From Atherix ibis (Eukaryota > Arthropoda > Insecta > Diptera > Athericidae), in the NCBI GenBank assembly GCA_958298945.1, contig OY282606.1:57549920-57613919 (forward strand): a stretch of 64,000 nucleotides of DNA, written 5' to 3'. The notes under the pieces are model-generated. The model did not search any database and had not been told where the DNA came from. It saw only the letters and a program-made list of their open reading frames with translations. Made by a program: the position numbers and the translations under genes. How positions within the stretch are numbered: position 1 is the stretch's first letter; every line of letters starts with the position of its first letter. Shown here one piece after another: positions 23,546 to 35,634 of the stretch.

Positions 23546-25320
23546 TAATTATTATTAATATAAACTAATACAGAAAATCAGTCTGGATTATTATCTTCAA
23601 AACTTTTTGTTAGTTGTGATCTTTTCTATGGAAATTGACGTTACTGTTATATCAAAAATTTAATCATAAAAATAAAAATGAAATGCGTATTTTTTAATAA
23701 TAAGTTAAAAAAAAATTGGTGTACTCGTATATACTTGCCATTTGAGGAATTCTGGAATTATTATTGTTAAATAATAAAGTAATTTCATTATACAAAATTC
23801 TAAGTTTTATGGAATTTCAATAAACTATATTACATTTACTATGAATTATTATATATAAATAGGATTGGTTTGTTATTTATTTCTTTATTTCTCTTTAAAC
23901 ATTGAACAATATTAGTTTAATTTTAATAATATGCTTTTAAAAATTATATTATTAAAATTTTTCTTTCTTATATCAATCATAGATGAAGTAAAAAATACGC
24001 CAAATTATTAAAAAAATATTAATAAAGATTTTAAATATTGTACGATAAAAGAAACAATGTTGATCACCAAAATATTATTTAAATATTGGATGGTCTATTG
24101 AGTAGTTTACAATTACAATATTTGATAAAAATTTATAATTTATAAATTATAATTTTTTAATTTATCATTGAGAAGACCAAAATGTCAAAGTTCTTTCAAA
24201 TTTTACACTCACATTTTGATTTACATTAAACCATTTTGATTATAACTACTGAAATAAATAAAAAACTAATAATTAACTGTTAAAAAACCGTTCATATGAA
24301 CTTCTGAAACACAATAATTGTAGGTTACAATTTGCATAATTTTTAAATATCACAAATTCCACAAAAAAACCATTCCACAAGTTTCCAAAAATTTATTCTA
24401 ATTTCTACATAAATTTTATTAAAGCATTTTTTTACAATATTTAAAAAAATATATATATGTCAATACTTTGGCTCCAACAGTATGAGGGTCCTAATACAAG
24501 ATGACAAAGAACAAATAAATGTAATTGGTTCTCCAAAAGTCTGTAAACTTTCGCATAAAAATGTAATTTTCTGATGATTTTTGCATTGCCTAATTTGATT
24601 ATTTTTTTAGACTTATATATATTCAACTATTATTATCATATTTTTGTTTTAGATAGAAATAAACAAATAATATTTTAACGAATTCAAAATTTATTTATCT
24701 AGTAAAATATGATAAGCAACTCTAAAGATATATGTAAGATAAAATTTATGTTAATAGATTAATATAGACTTTTTTTGTTGACATAGAAAAGTATCGGCGA
24801 ACTAATTTTATTTCGTAAATCGATTTATAACCGATGAATATTAATTTAATATATTCGGATACGTCCACTGATCTAAATATTTTATCAATTAAATAATAAA
24901 TCAGTGAATTTTATCTAAACTATAAAATTCGATTATATTTATCACTTTGCATAAATTTGACGTAAACCTTCGATGTTCTACATTAAAAATATATTTTATA
25001 TATTTATAGAAAGCGCAAAATATAAAAATAACTAACAGTTAAATTTCATTTGTGAATATTTGCATATTAAGTTCCGTTAATTTAGAAACTTTCTTTTTCG
25101 ACTATGAAAATTAGAACTAAATTCATACATATATGCTGTGGAAATGGCATAGATCGAGTTAATGCTAGATATTTAAAAATCTTAAATTATTGTGATTAAT
25201 TTTTTTTATTTTTATAGTAAATAATAATAAAAAAAACCTAAGCTTTCTAAAGTAAATAACAGCTTTATTAGTGACTTAGTAAATTGTTCATGAATAATCT
25301 TATATATTAGATTATTGAAC
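23546..25320. other. A+T-rich stretch upstream of the collagen-like gene
   Basis: No gene recognised. An almost perfect 32-bp A+T palindrome centred near 24143 (core TATAATTTATAAATTATA) could form a cruciform; such palindromes are common in DNA this A+T-rich. Confidence 0.5.
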
Positions 25321-25327
25321 TAAAATA

Positions 25328-25376
25328 TATAAAGTGGTTAGTATAAATAACCCGTATTTATCATCTGTTTAATCAG
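25328..25376 (+). promoter_or_regulatory. Core promoter of the collagen-like gene
   Basis: Two TATA motifs, TATAAAG at 25328 and TATAAAT at 25342, precede a TCAG initiator at 25373-25376. The second TATA lies about 31-33 bp upstream of the initiator A, the normal arthropod spacing. The untranslated leader would be only about 12 nt before the ATG at 25387. The first TATA could pair with ATCATCT near 25360. Confidence 0.6.
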
Positions 25377-25386
25377 AATATTCAAC

Positions 25387-25891
25387 ATGAAACTTGCAAT
25401 AGCAGCGTTTTTGATTTGTAAGTTATTATTTGTAAGAAAATTGATTGAACTATAATTATATAAAATTTGTTTTATTTTCAGTTTGTGTAATAGTAGCTGC
25501 AAATGCTACATTTGACGCCAAACTGAGTGTGCCATCACATCAATATCCTGTATATCCATACTATCCACCGCATCCACAGCATCCACACTATCCCCAGCAT
25601 CCAGAATATCCACATTACCCATATCCACCATATCCAAATCATTGTCAATGTAAGCCCGGACCACCTGGACCACCTGGTCCACCCGGTGAGCAAGGGCCAA
25701 AAGGAGAACAAGGACATCATGGTGAACACGGTGACACTGGACGAAAAGGCAACAAAGGAGACAGAGGTGCTCCTGGTCAAAATAACCACCATGGCCGTCG
25801 TAATCCATTAGGTGGTCCAATTGGTCCTAGTCAGAACAAAGTATCAAAGGGTGAAAATTATGATTCGGAAGATTATTCACGTAAGGCATAG
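25387..25891 (+). CDS. Small secreted Pro/Tyr-rich collagen-like protein (2 exons)
   Basis: Exon 1 (25387-25417) encodes MKLAIAAFLI and the first base of the next codon. A 64-bp intron (25418-25481) has GTAAGT at its donor and TTTTATTTTCAG at its acceptor. Exon 2 (25482-25891) continues FCVIVAANA and ends at TAG 25889. The predicted protein has 146 residues. Residues 1 to about 19 form a typical signal peptide, with cleavage likely near ANA. Residues about 30-60 are a Pro/Tyr/His-rich repeat (variants of YPHYP, HPQHP), followed by CQC, which could form interchain disulfides. Then come about 14 uninterrupted Gly-X-Y triplets (GPPGPPGPPGEQGPKGEQ and on to GDRGAPGQN), enough for a short collagen triple helix, and a polar tail. 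It is a secreted structural or gland protein by inference; the exact family is not recognised. Intron phase, splice sites, promoter and polyA signal agree, so the gene looks intact. Confidence 0.88.
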
Positions 25892-25964
25892 ATAGCGTTT
25901 AATTATAATAATTGATATATGTTGTAAAGCTTTTTATGAAATATAAAAAATATAACTGCTGTTA

Positions 25965-25970
25965 AATAAA
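25965..25970 (+). promoter_or_regulatory. Polyadenylation signal of the collagen-like gene
   Basis: AATAAA, 74 bp after the stop codon, implying a short 3' untranslated region of roughly 90-100 nt. Confidence 0.65.
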
Positions 25971-25974
25971 ATTA

Positions 25975-26495
25975 TAAAAGTGCTTGATTTTTATGAAATT
26001 TATTGATCATACACATATGTTATTAATTAGATAGGATATCAAAACCAATTTGAAAATCCAGTAAAATCACACCAATTTGATGATTAAGAAATTTTGCAAT
26101 AAAAATCTGTATATTTATAACAAATACATACATATGAGTTTGGTTTATCACACATACGCTGAGCATTAAAAACTCAACATAGAATTTAATAACTAAAAAA
26201 TATTTATTATTAATGAATCATTCAGGTAATCATTACCTTTAAATTGATGGTATCCTTCAGAAAGTAAGGAGAAAAATATCGTTCAAAGTAAAAAAAAATT
26301 AATTAAATAAATGAATCTAAATAGATCAAACAAATTCAAAAAAAATTCCGAATTATGTAAACTGTTGACATATAATACATAAATTATTTTAAATTTTCAT
26401 CATAATGACACTATTGAAAGTGAACTTAACATTTTAGATGATGATTTAATTAAAGTTTCTGATTAATTCTGAATGAGTGTATATACTGGTTTTTG
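25975..26495. other. A+T-rich stretch, nothing recognised
   Basis: No gene or repeat recognised. Confidence 0.5.
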
Positions 26496-26499
26496 TGAA

Positions 26500-27310
26500 T
26501 AATTAAATTTTCTACAAACTACCGTAGAATTCTGTTATATGATAATATAATAAAATATAGCTTAAAACAGAAATTATAGCATCACCACCTACCTATTCAT
26601 CGACTTTTAAATTGTACACTTTCAAAAGAGAGTTCGGCAATCCAGAGAAATTAATTAGATCGACCAAGCTGACCCTTTAGTCTGACTCTGAGAAAAATGA
26701 TTCTGGAATTATTATAAAGAATACTATTCTCATTAAGTTTGTCCAGCTTTTTAGTATACACCGACGACATCGACATTATGTGTCGACCAGAATGAGCTGT
26801 ATAAAAGACCTATACCAAACTTAGGCCGGCAACAAAAAATCTTGGACTGTACAGAATTGAACGCAAAGCAGAGTTCATTGTTGCACCGCGCTTGGCGCAT
26901 ACAGAGTTTAGACAATGCATAAGGAAAAATTTAAGTCAATTTAAATTATTTCGCTCAAATATTATTGACCTTAAAAACAAACGCTACTGCTGCATAACAC
27001 ACATGTTAGTTTTGTCAGTCCTAACATATTCCTCGAAAACTTGGACGCAATGTGATCGAAAAGAGCATCCTCTAAATAATTTTTGGCCCTATATATAAGG
27101 ATGAATGATTTTCTGATGGCCTAGTTATGGCTACAATCAAGCTCAATATGCTGTGGTCGGCTGGACACAATTTGCATGTACGAGAAGGATTAAGTCCAAA
27201 AAGTCTAGAGTACCAGAAAACAAAGCAGGTCCTGCCTTCGATAAAGCGGCAGCGTTACTTAAGATGGTACAAATAAAATGAGGTTGTAGAACAGGAAAAC
27301 GATTGTTGTA
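26500..27310 (+). mobile_element. RTE-like LINE relic (copy 2)
   Basis: Reading across frames: NRNYSITTYLFIDF (26570), EFGNPEKLIRSTKLTL (26632), then after a stop SDSEKNDSGIII, a clear LVYTDDIDIMCRPE catalytic block (26750, YADD changed to YTDD), TYTKLRPATKNLGLYRIERK, AEFIVA (26870), LTYSSKTWTQ (27025) and the C-terminal IKLNMLWSAGHNLHVRE with KRQRYLRWYK (27135-27270). These are reverse transcriptase blocks A, C, D, the connector and the WxGH tail of RTE-like LINEs. The RQGD block and part of the region after FIDF are missing, as in the copy at 5020. Multiple stops and frameshifts; an old, dead copy. Confidence 0.7.
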
Positions 27311-30125
27311 CTGGTTGTTGCATCCGTTAATATTGGTAAATGTTTGTATGTAAATTATTTCACTAAAAAAAGCTAAGCGAAATATCTTGGTATGTCAGTT
27401 ATTATTATCAAGTGATATTTTCTTTTAAATATGATAAAAATACTGTTTTAAAATTATATTGTATTTTATTAAGAAATGAGTTGTGTTGGCATTACGTCTG
27501 CCCAATTCAGTGTGAAGTACATATTTACTTAATATTATGGACATTTTAAATCAATTGAAAATGTATATTAAAGTTCAAATACATATGATGCATTTTATAG
27601 AAATAGAGAAAATGTTAATTTTTTTAATTCATATTTGTACATACACGTATAAAATAATTACGGAGTGCAATTATGGTTATAATTATTATTAACAAAAGAA
27701 ATAAACATCCTAAAATAAGACTTTAAGAAAAAACAAAATCAGTTGTCCTGTGGCTTGGCGACATCGATGAGTACGGACAACTTATTCAAGTTTGAAAATA
27801 GCTTAGGAGATCCTGTCGTCAAATGGCAAATAGTGTCATAGTACTCAGTTTACTTTTCATTTTAGTTGCCTATAAGTTGGTCTGTATTTAAAATACTGAA
27901 CAATGCGTTGATACAAAAATATTTTCTAGACCATATTTGTGGATAAGATTAGTTTCTATTTCATAATAAAACTATTCTATTAATAAAATATTTAATAAAT
28001 TATATCTATACATTAAACATAAATGATATAAGAGATGATCTGATAAAAGTAATGCTACGTGATTTCGGGGTTTAAAAATAAGTATTACAATATATATTGT
28101 CACCGAATGATGATCAAATTAATTCGAACTATAATTATACAAAACTAACCTCACATATTTTTTCAGATACTTTGAAAATTGAGATAATTTTAATGGACAT
28201 GAATAAATTCACTGAATTTTATTTTATATAAAATTTGAACGGCAAAAAATTAAGTTTTTTTGAAGTGTAAAAACCAAATTGCTATAAATTCAACTATAAT
28301 TCTAACAATATTGATAAATTGAAAACTTTAAATCAAATTATATCAAACAAGTTTTTTTATTCAAATTTTCATAGATACTTTTAATAAACTGTGGCAACTA
28401 AAAAAAAACTGTATTCCTAAACGATATTAATTATGTAGCAAAAAATAGTAAATGCTTTAAGTAAATCTCGATCAAAACTTTTGATCGATTTAAATTATAT
28501 ACTATATATTACGAAATTTTTGGATATTCAAATAGTGAATAAGATTAAATTCAAAATTATACAAAAGATTCTGAAAATTCAAAATATGAATAATTCAAGG
28601 GAAAACTCAACTTATTAGCATTGCAATAACCCAAATGTATATAATGGACAGTAGTTATAGTTAAAAACAGATCAAGAAAATCAAACCGAAATTTTAGTTT
28701 AATCTACCCGAAAGAACCTATAACCTAATCGAAAATATCACATCAGAAAGGGTTAACCACAGTAAAGACAAACACATAAAGTGTACATAAAACTAAATGA
28801 GCATCACCACAAGAATAATAGATGGTAATAAAAAATCAGAGTAACATATGAACCCGGGGTTTGTATTTATATAAAAATCAGAATGATGATACCGTACCGA
28901 ATCTTTGTAGAAGCACCCTCTGTTGTATTTCTTCTCGCACCATACACTACGTCTGTTTGGCTATGAAATTGGTCCCATATGGTTAGCCCATTTACAACCG
29001 GCAAAGTACTGCCCTCTTCTGCTTTGATTCACATTTGTATTCATGTAGTTTTGTTCATTCGAGAAGATGAAGATGGAAACGGACGTGTATTGCGCTGTGC
29101 GTATCATTTTATATATGAATTCTTGTAAGGACTTACCGTACCGAAGTATCTTGCAGGACTAGCAAACTAAACGATACTGAACTTATTGTAATTTGGTCGT
29201 GTCGTGTTACATACATGTGAGTGGCATATATGAATTTGTAAGCAATGCCACACCATCGATGGTAATACGGAAAATTCCATTTTTCTAAAGAGAGCAGAAT
29301 GCGAATGATAATGAAAGTCGATGTAGGAATCGACGCAGCAAAACAAGTAAAATGAATAGGGTCGCACCCCCCGAAATATTATATAGTATTTTCCATAATA
29401 GGATTTACATTGTTATTCTACCGCCCAGTTTGTTTGTATTCGTATTAGTATCATTATCTCAGTATGGCCCATTGTCTTCACATTTGACTCTGGGGTTCAG
29501 ATCTGTTTTGTTATTGAGGAAAACATCGGCCCCCTAAACCTTTCAGAATTCATTGTCAGTTAGACTGACATGGGATTCTTGAAAACAACACACATTATAT
29601 GAATTCGAGCTCATAAAGAGGATCCAACTACCAGACAGACAAATTAATGAATAACTTAATTTGATTTTTATATCGGAAAGGATTAATTCAAAGATGAGGT
29701 TGATAATAGAAATTCACCATGGTCGAAAAGATTATGCCCATCAATGAAGGAGACCTTCTTACGATACTGTCACATGTGAAAGTTGCACGAATGACATACC
29801 CTTAATTTTTGACCAAAATTGTATGTAATCGAATTGGCTTCTATTGCACTAAAACTAATTACTATGAAAATGAATTTATATAATTACGAATTTAGCAAAT
29901 TGTATGCATCATATTTAATTGATTGTTTTATAATATTAATACTTGTAATCTAAAATGATGACAATAGTATCAAATTGATTTCTATTAGAAAATATGCTTT
30001 TTATATCTGCATATTTACATATTTATATAGATTGACCGATAATTTGATGTTAGCATTAGAAAGAGTATATTTAAACTGAAGGATTTTTATTTTTAAGCGA
30101 ACTACATTATTTTAAAAAAAAGGAA
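27311..30125. other. Mostly A+T-rich DNA without recognised genes
   Basis: 28850-29560 is less A+T-rich and contains the motif ACCGTACCGAA twice (near 28889 and 29135); its role is unknown and ORFs there are below 70 codons. Otherwise nothing recognised apart from the micro-ORF listed at 27823. Confidence 0.45.
27823..27891 (+). CDS. Candidate 22-residue transmembrane micro-peptide
   Basis: The ORF reads MANSVIVLSLLFILVAYKLV and two more residues, one hydrophobic helix flanked by polar ends. The start context CAAATGG is acceptable. A TCAGT initiator-like motif lies near 27739 with an A+T-rich TAAAATAA about 28 bp before it. ORFs this short arise often by chance and no homologue is recognised. 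Confidence 0.12.
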   Translation: MANSVIVLSLLFILVAYKLVCI

Positions 30126-30129
30126 TACA

Positions 30130-30560
30130 CACTTTGCTCAGGAAGGCCTTCAACATCGAGACATTTGTTTTTTTTTAAGAAAGGGAATTATTCATAAGGA
30201 AAATGTGTCCTTGAAAGGCTTAGAAAAAAGGTTTTTCACATCTGATTGGATATTACAGACACTTGGATAATCCACCATGATAACACTGTCTGTTGTACAG
30301 CCATCTTGATCAACGAATTTCTTTCGGTAGAATTTCTATGATTTTCAAGCCTCATGTTAACTTGATTTTAGACCATGTAACTTTTTTTGTGTTCCACAAG
30401 AACAAAAAAAATTGAAAGGACGTAATTTTGATACTGTCGATAATATCCATATGAATATAACCGAGTAGTTGAAGGGGATTATAGTTGAAGTCTTCCGGTA
30501 CTGCTACGAAAAGAGGTAACAACGTCGTCACCGATGTATAACCGTCTAAGGAAACTATTT
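30130..30560 (+). pseudogene. mariner transposase relic, C-terminal half
   Basis: Near 30135 RKAFNIE resembles the N-terminal domain; after a gap comes WIIHHDNTVCCTAILINEFL (30258-30320), the segment with the second catalytic Asp (HHDN, TA). After frameshifts LILDHVTFFVFHKNK stands where PDLAPCDFFLFPK is expected, with the third Asp still as D or shifted, followed by KLKGRNFDTVDNIHMNITE, a stop, and VEVFRYCYEKR. The C-terminal FDTVDNI...FQHCYxKW signature is shared with the relic at 56135, so both belong to one mariner group. Dead copy with several stops. Confidence 0.65.
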
Positions 30561-31046
30561 TGAACGGAATAATAATGATTTTTACGAATTATACGTAGTG
30601 GCATAAAATAAATATAAAATAAAATAGATCGGAGCCAATATTTCTAGTTAAAACCATAAAAGAACTTATCTGAGATACGTAAATGAAATCTTTTTTTTAT
30701 TTTTCAGATAAAAAATTTAGGCAAGTTCCGCATATAGATTTTACCTGCATTTAATACTCTACGGGGCGATAAAACTCTTTTCACCTAAACAAAGAATTGT
30801 AAGTTATTTATGAATTAGGCATTCACCTAAAAAAAAGTAAGGTATTTATTTTTACTCTTAAGTAATTTACTATAATTAAGCATGAATAAAATTTTTGAAA
30901 GTTTATAGACTAAAAGTTATAAATTTTAGATAATTATATATTTAAGAATATTCAATGAAAATAAGGAGCGACTATTAAGCGTATTATTCAGTATTTTTGG
31001 TATGCCAATCAAGAGCACACATATAATATGCGTGTTAACAACAAAT
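30561..31046. other. No gene recognised
   Basis: A+T-rich flanking sequence between a mariner relic and a LINE tail. Confidence 0.5.
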
Positions 31047-32530
31047 TCTTTTTTTTTCTGCAACTACAATTGTATTGTAACATTTTAATTTACAATCTTG
31101 TGCATCATGAAGTGGGAGTAAACACACATCGGCGTTTCTCCAACTAATGGAAGTTAGATTCCTATAGAAAATCTCTAGGCCATTATCTTCTTAGTCTCCG
31201 GGGAGAGCAATACAGGACAATTCTCTTACAAGTGGATTATGATGATAGGATAAACAGGAGTGAAATTTTCGATAGCGGGAAATGCACAGGTCCTGAACAA
31301 AGAGAACATTAAGATCACGATGTATTACGTTGTTACGAACATCAACAATTTTACAGAGGATCTTGGATTGTAAGGCCTGGACGCGATAGGAAATGGAACG
31401 TTTCGTTGAACCCCAAAGTTCAATTCCATAAGTCCAAATAGGTTTTATAATTGTATTGTAGATTAGAAGTTTACTTTTGATTGTTAGTTTCGAGTGTTTG
31501 TCCAGTAGTCTAAGAAGTCGTATGAGGGTTCCATTTTAATCTCTTGTCCAGGAAAAATCCCGAATAATGCACTTTATCATATTGTGGAATCATATTGCTA
31601 TTAAGGTATAAAGAGGTAGGTTTTCCTTAAAATGTGAAAGTAATATGAGCACTCTTCTGTTCATTTACCGTCACTCTCTATCTCTTAAACTAGGATTGAA
31701 GGTTGTAAATATATAATTGTAAATTATTGGAAACTATGTCAGGATTTGCATGAAACTATGTCTGCATAAGTAGCAATGATAGTATTAGTATCAGATGGAA
31801 TGTCATGAGTATAAATATTATATAAAATGGAACCAAGGATATTGCCTTGTGGGACTCCGGCTAGAATAGGATATATTACCGAAGATTCTGAGTTAATTGA
31901 AACTTGGAAATGAAGTTGGGTGAGATATGAATTTATGATAAGGTAGTATGTTGAAGGAAGAAAGCTCTTGAGTTTCCAGAGGAGTCCAGAATGCTACATA
32001 TGATCAAAAGCTTGGGAGATATCTAAAAATAGTTCAGGGCAATACTCTTTCCTTTCGAGAGAGGATGCAATATGATCAACAACTCGATGGTATTGCTGGA
32101 TTGTGGAGTATTCAGATCGGAAGCTAAATTGGTGATCAGGAATAATTTTTTCATTAACTAGGATTGTGTAGAGTCGTTTTAATAGAAGTTTTTCAAAAAT
32201 CTTACCAAGGAAAGACTGTAAGGTCTATAGGAATAAGGAAAATTAGGACAGTAAATTTCCAGAGGAAAGGAAAACAGCGCAGGTTACTATTGAAAGTATA
32301 CGTAATTAAAACTAAAGCTTTTCGGGAAATTTTTGAAGTTATGCGCAGGTTACTATTAAAAATATATGTAATTAAAACTAAAGCTTTTCGGGAAATTTCC
32401 TTCAGAATAGGAGCTGTTATTATATCATAACCAGGAGCTTTTTATTGGGAAGGCGCAGTATAGTAGATTTAATTTCCGAGGACATAAAATTTTTGGGAGA
32501 AAATAACAAATTTAATAAAAAGAATTGTAT
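31047..32530 (-). mobile_element. 5'-truncated Jockey-clade LINE, decayed RT
   Basis: Runs right to left. Blocks: MSSEIKSTILRLPNKKAPGY (32490), ITAPILKEISRKALVLITYI (32410), KIIPDHQFSFR (32140), FLDISQAFDHM, a stop replacing Trp, HSGLLWKL (32010), AGVPQGNILGSILYNIYTHD (31840), then ATYADIVS where the catalytic YADD is mutated to YADI (31765). The connector with KPIWTYGIELWGSTK is near 31410 and NNVIHRDLNVLF near 31300. The 3' untranslated region shares GTTTACTCCC and TTGTAGTTG with the 21 kb copy and ends in an A-tail seen as T-run at 31047-31057. A 66-bp tandem duplication interrupts it at 32277-32398. Confidence 0.8.
32277..32398. repeat. 66-bp period tandem duplication inside Jockey copy
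   Basis: A 56-bp unit starting GCGCAGGTTACTATT is present at 32277-32332 and 32343-32398 with four differences. It duplicates the ISRKALVLITYIFNS coding segment, so it arose after or during insertion of the LINE. Confidence 0.9.
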
Positions 32531-33464
32531 TTAATCTATGGTAAACATCTTTATGAAGATTTAATTCCATTTGATAGCATTATTATTTAAATTACAACAT
32601 GGTTTAAAAAGCCTCTACGGCTTTGTTGGCGATTTGAACGGTTCAATTTTGGATGAGCCTTCCGCCTAAATTTGACTGAATATTCTCTAGCTCAAAAAGT
32701 GTTATTGGTTTATTGGTATACTCGTACACTATTGGTTTGATGTATTCTAATAGAAAAAGTCGAAGGGCATTTAAATTGACCGATCTCAGCGGAACAGATC
32801 ACATAAGCATATGGTATCTTGAAATATCTCGACGTAGAAACTTCGTATGTAATAAGTCACTTGTTTCAAGTACTGTATGGAAAATATTGCCCAAATTCAT
32901 ATTGCTTAATTGGGACTGAAAAAAAATTTGTTATCATAACTTGATAGCATTCGCCATTGACAGATACCGTCACGACAGCCTCATTTCGAAATCAGTACGG
33001 TCCTATAATGCCGCACGACCAAAATCTACATTAGAATGTTAGTTTTTCTGGATGTTTATTAACGCAGCTTTTCAGCCAAAAATACGCTTCGTATGAAATT
33101 TTACCAAATCTGGGATATAAAAAAATTTTAACAATCTCAACGCGTTGTTGAACCATGTAATGCTTCATAGTTGAATGGTTGGTGACTATAGAAAAAGAGA
33201 AAGCCAAAAGAATTACAGCGCAGTTATTTGAAAAGTTAAAGTAATAAGTTGTCAAAAATTGAATATACCTATTGAAAAACCCTTTATAATAAGCATAATA
33301 TAATATATAGAATAGTTTTTTTAGAATTTTGCTATTGTCTTTTTATAAAAAAATTATTTGTTTTTAAATTGACTAATATTATAAGCATTGTATTAATTGG
33401 ATTTTCACACCCCCCTCCCTCCCCTTAACCAAAAAAAAATTTTTCAAAAAGCAAACTTTCTATT
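32531..33464. other. No gene recognised
   Basis: A+T-rich. A 68-codon ORF at 32713 and a 74-codon ORF at 33031 (-) have no recognisable product. Confidence 0.5.
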
Positions 33465-33870
33465 CACGTTACTTTTACTCCCTGTTGTGAACAATGTCCT
33501 ACCATATATTTAAATGGCAGTGTCATACTACAAGACACTAACGTTCTGTACCTAACACTGTCCTTAGACAAATACTTGATATGGAATCCACACAGAAATC
33601 TTAAAATACTAGAACTAAACACTAGAACCAACTACTTTGACTGCTAGATAACCATCCTAACTTTATAATAGATAATAAAGTAATCATACATAAAGCATTT
33701 TTGAAACCAATTTAGACCTACGAAATAAAACCCGGGGGCTGTACTGAGCCTTCCAATTTATGTTGAATGTGAGTCCTAATAGTCAAAAATAATTTTAACT
33801 TTGTAAAATTGTTGGTGATCCCTTTTTTGTTCAATCTTTAGAAATGTTAACTGATAAAAATCCCTTAATT
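33465..33870 (+). mobile_element. Jockey-clade LINE fragment, C-terminal part
   Basis: Starts HVTFTPCCEQCP, then LYLTLSLDKYLIWNPHRNLK near 33545, which is the YLGLxLDKxLxWNPH segment, and further on decayed versions of the WTYG..LWG and SKILR..V segments (33715-33830). It aligns to 20740-21060 of the better-preserved copy. Frameshifts and stops throughout. Confidence 0.65.
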
Positions 33871-35630
33871 GAGTTTACTACCAAAATATTGTAGTTATCA
33901 ATAATATTAACTACGGCAAATTAACAACCAATTAATAAGAAAATGATCAAGTTGACAATTTTGTCATTTATTGTGGTTATTTGGTATGTTCACAGTAAAA
34001 AGTTTACCTTATGTTGGAATGTCTTCAATTTGCTCAAAAATTGTATTAAAATAATTTAAATCCATTGTGAAAATTCGTAAGCATTTCGTAAAATTCGTAA
34101 TATTTTTGGTCGTAATGATCTGAGCCTGCAATAAAGGAGTTGGTGGAGTTTACTTATAAAAAGTAACGATGTCTCTAAATGTAGTTGTGGTGGACATTAT
34201 CCTAATATTATTTTTTAATTATAAATAGTGAAGTCACAACAACATTTTTCAATAAAGACTGACCAAATTTTCATACAAATTGTATATTCCATTTAAAATT
34301 TAAAAAATTGGTAGATCATTTATTTACTTATAAATTGTTAGAGTTATCAAAATAACTGTAGACCTGTTGGTATTTTTTTAAATTTTAATTATATATTGTA
34401 TATCAATTGACAATTTCTCATACCCTATCAAATATTCTATTAATTAATTAATGTCTGATACATTTATTATGGTTTTTAATTCCAGAGCATCAATAATGTT
34501 TACAAGTAATATAATCATTTTAATATACGTTTTATGAGTTTTTTTTATTGGTATACTATAAAACAAAATTGTATGTTTTTATTCAATTTTACTATTTCAA
34601 ATATGAGCTGTATTTGTTTATTTGCATAATATAAAAAGAAAGGTACATAAAAATCTGCCAGCTATATGAAAACGTAAGATTTTAAAAATTTCAAATGCAA
34701 ACGAAAGAAGAAAAATTTCCAAAATATTGCACTAGAAAAGATTGTTCTTCTTGGGTTCGTTTTATCATTTTGTAAATACTGACGTACGTGCTTAAATCCC
34801 TTTTAGCACCTTGTAACCAACTTTGTCGTTGCTATGTAAACTTTAGATCCTAAATTGGTGCTGTCGCATGATACTGTCTTAGAACAGTTGTGTTGTGGTA
34901 CTAGAGTTGGTCGATAGTAAATGAAACAAAAATTGCTACGTATAATTTTTTCATATATATGTACAAGTACACATCTCGGAAAAGTTTCATGTTCTTAAAT
35001 ATTTAAATAATCCAAATTATTTGAACATATCTACAAAACCGAGTAGACAAATATTTTTTATAATAACATACACTTGGTCGATTATAGTTTTACATAAATT
35101 GACGTTGTAGTTATATTGTTCCACTTGTATTTGTCGTCTACCATTTGAAATATCAAAAGTGAACAGTCTTCAAAAAGAGAAAAAATAAGACGTTATTTGT
35201 AGAAATGATAAGAAATATTACTGTATTTAGTTCATATAATCAGAATAGTATTTCTACCAAACTGCATGTAGTTGTCACTGTATGAAAACTTTAAAACCTT
35301 TACAATCTTATAGGAATGCATAAAATTTCGACACCGGACTACAACTGCAACCTGTTTCATCGTCGAATTAGATTTTGTTTTAATTTTGCCATAGTAGTTC
35401 AAGTACTGCCGCATATTTTAGTGTTTTGTTATGTGGCAGGATTGTTTTTTGATAGTTGGTATTCAAATAGAAATAATGTAAGTGAATACATTATTTTTAA
35501 TTGTATTAAAAAATTTAATGAAGTATCATTTATAAATAATAAATTTCATTGCAATTTTTTTTAATTGGTTGATTCGGCCGATATCCAATTATTGGTTTAA
35601 GGAAAAAGAAATTCATTTTTATTCGAGACT
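33871..35630. other. A+T-rich stretch, nothing recognised
   Basis: Only short ORFs (60-82 codons) overlapping on opposite strands at 35232-35564, with no recognisable domains. Confidence 0.5.
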
Positions 35631-35634
35631 ATAT

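Noticed and set aside
24126..24160. A+T palindrome as a functional hairpin
   Set aside because: Palindromes of alternating A and T are frequent at this base composition and one mismatch interrupts it.
25506..25820. Long ORFs in the other frames over the collagen-like gene
   Set aside because: Repetitive codons of the Pro/Gly-rich exon keep other frames open; only the spliced frame has a signal peptide, Gly-X-Y repeat, splice sites and polyA signal.
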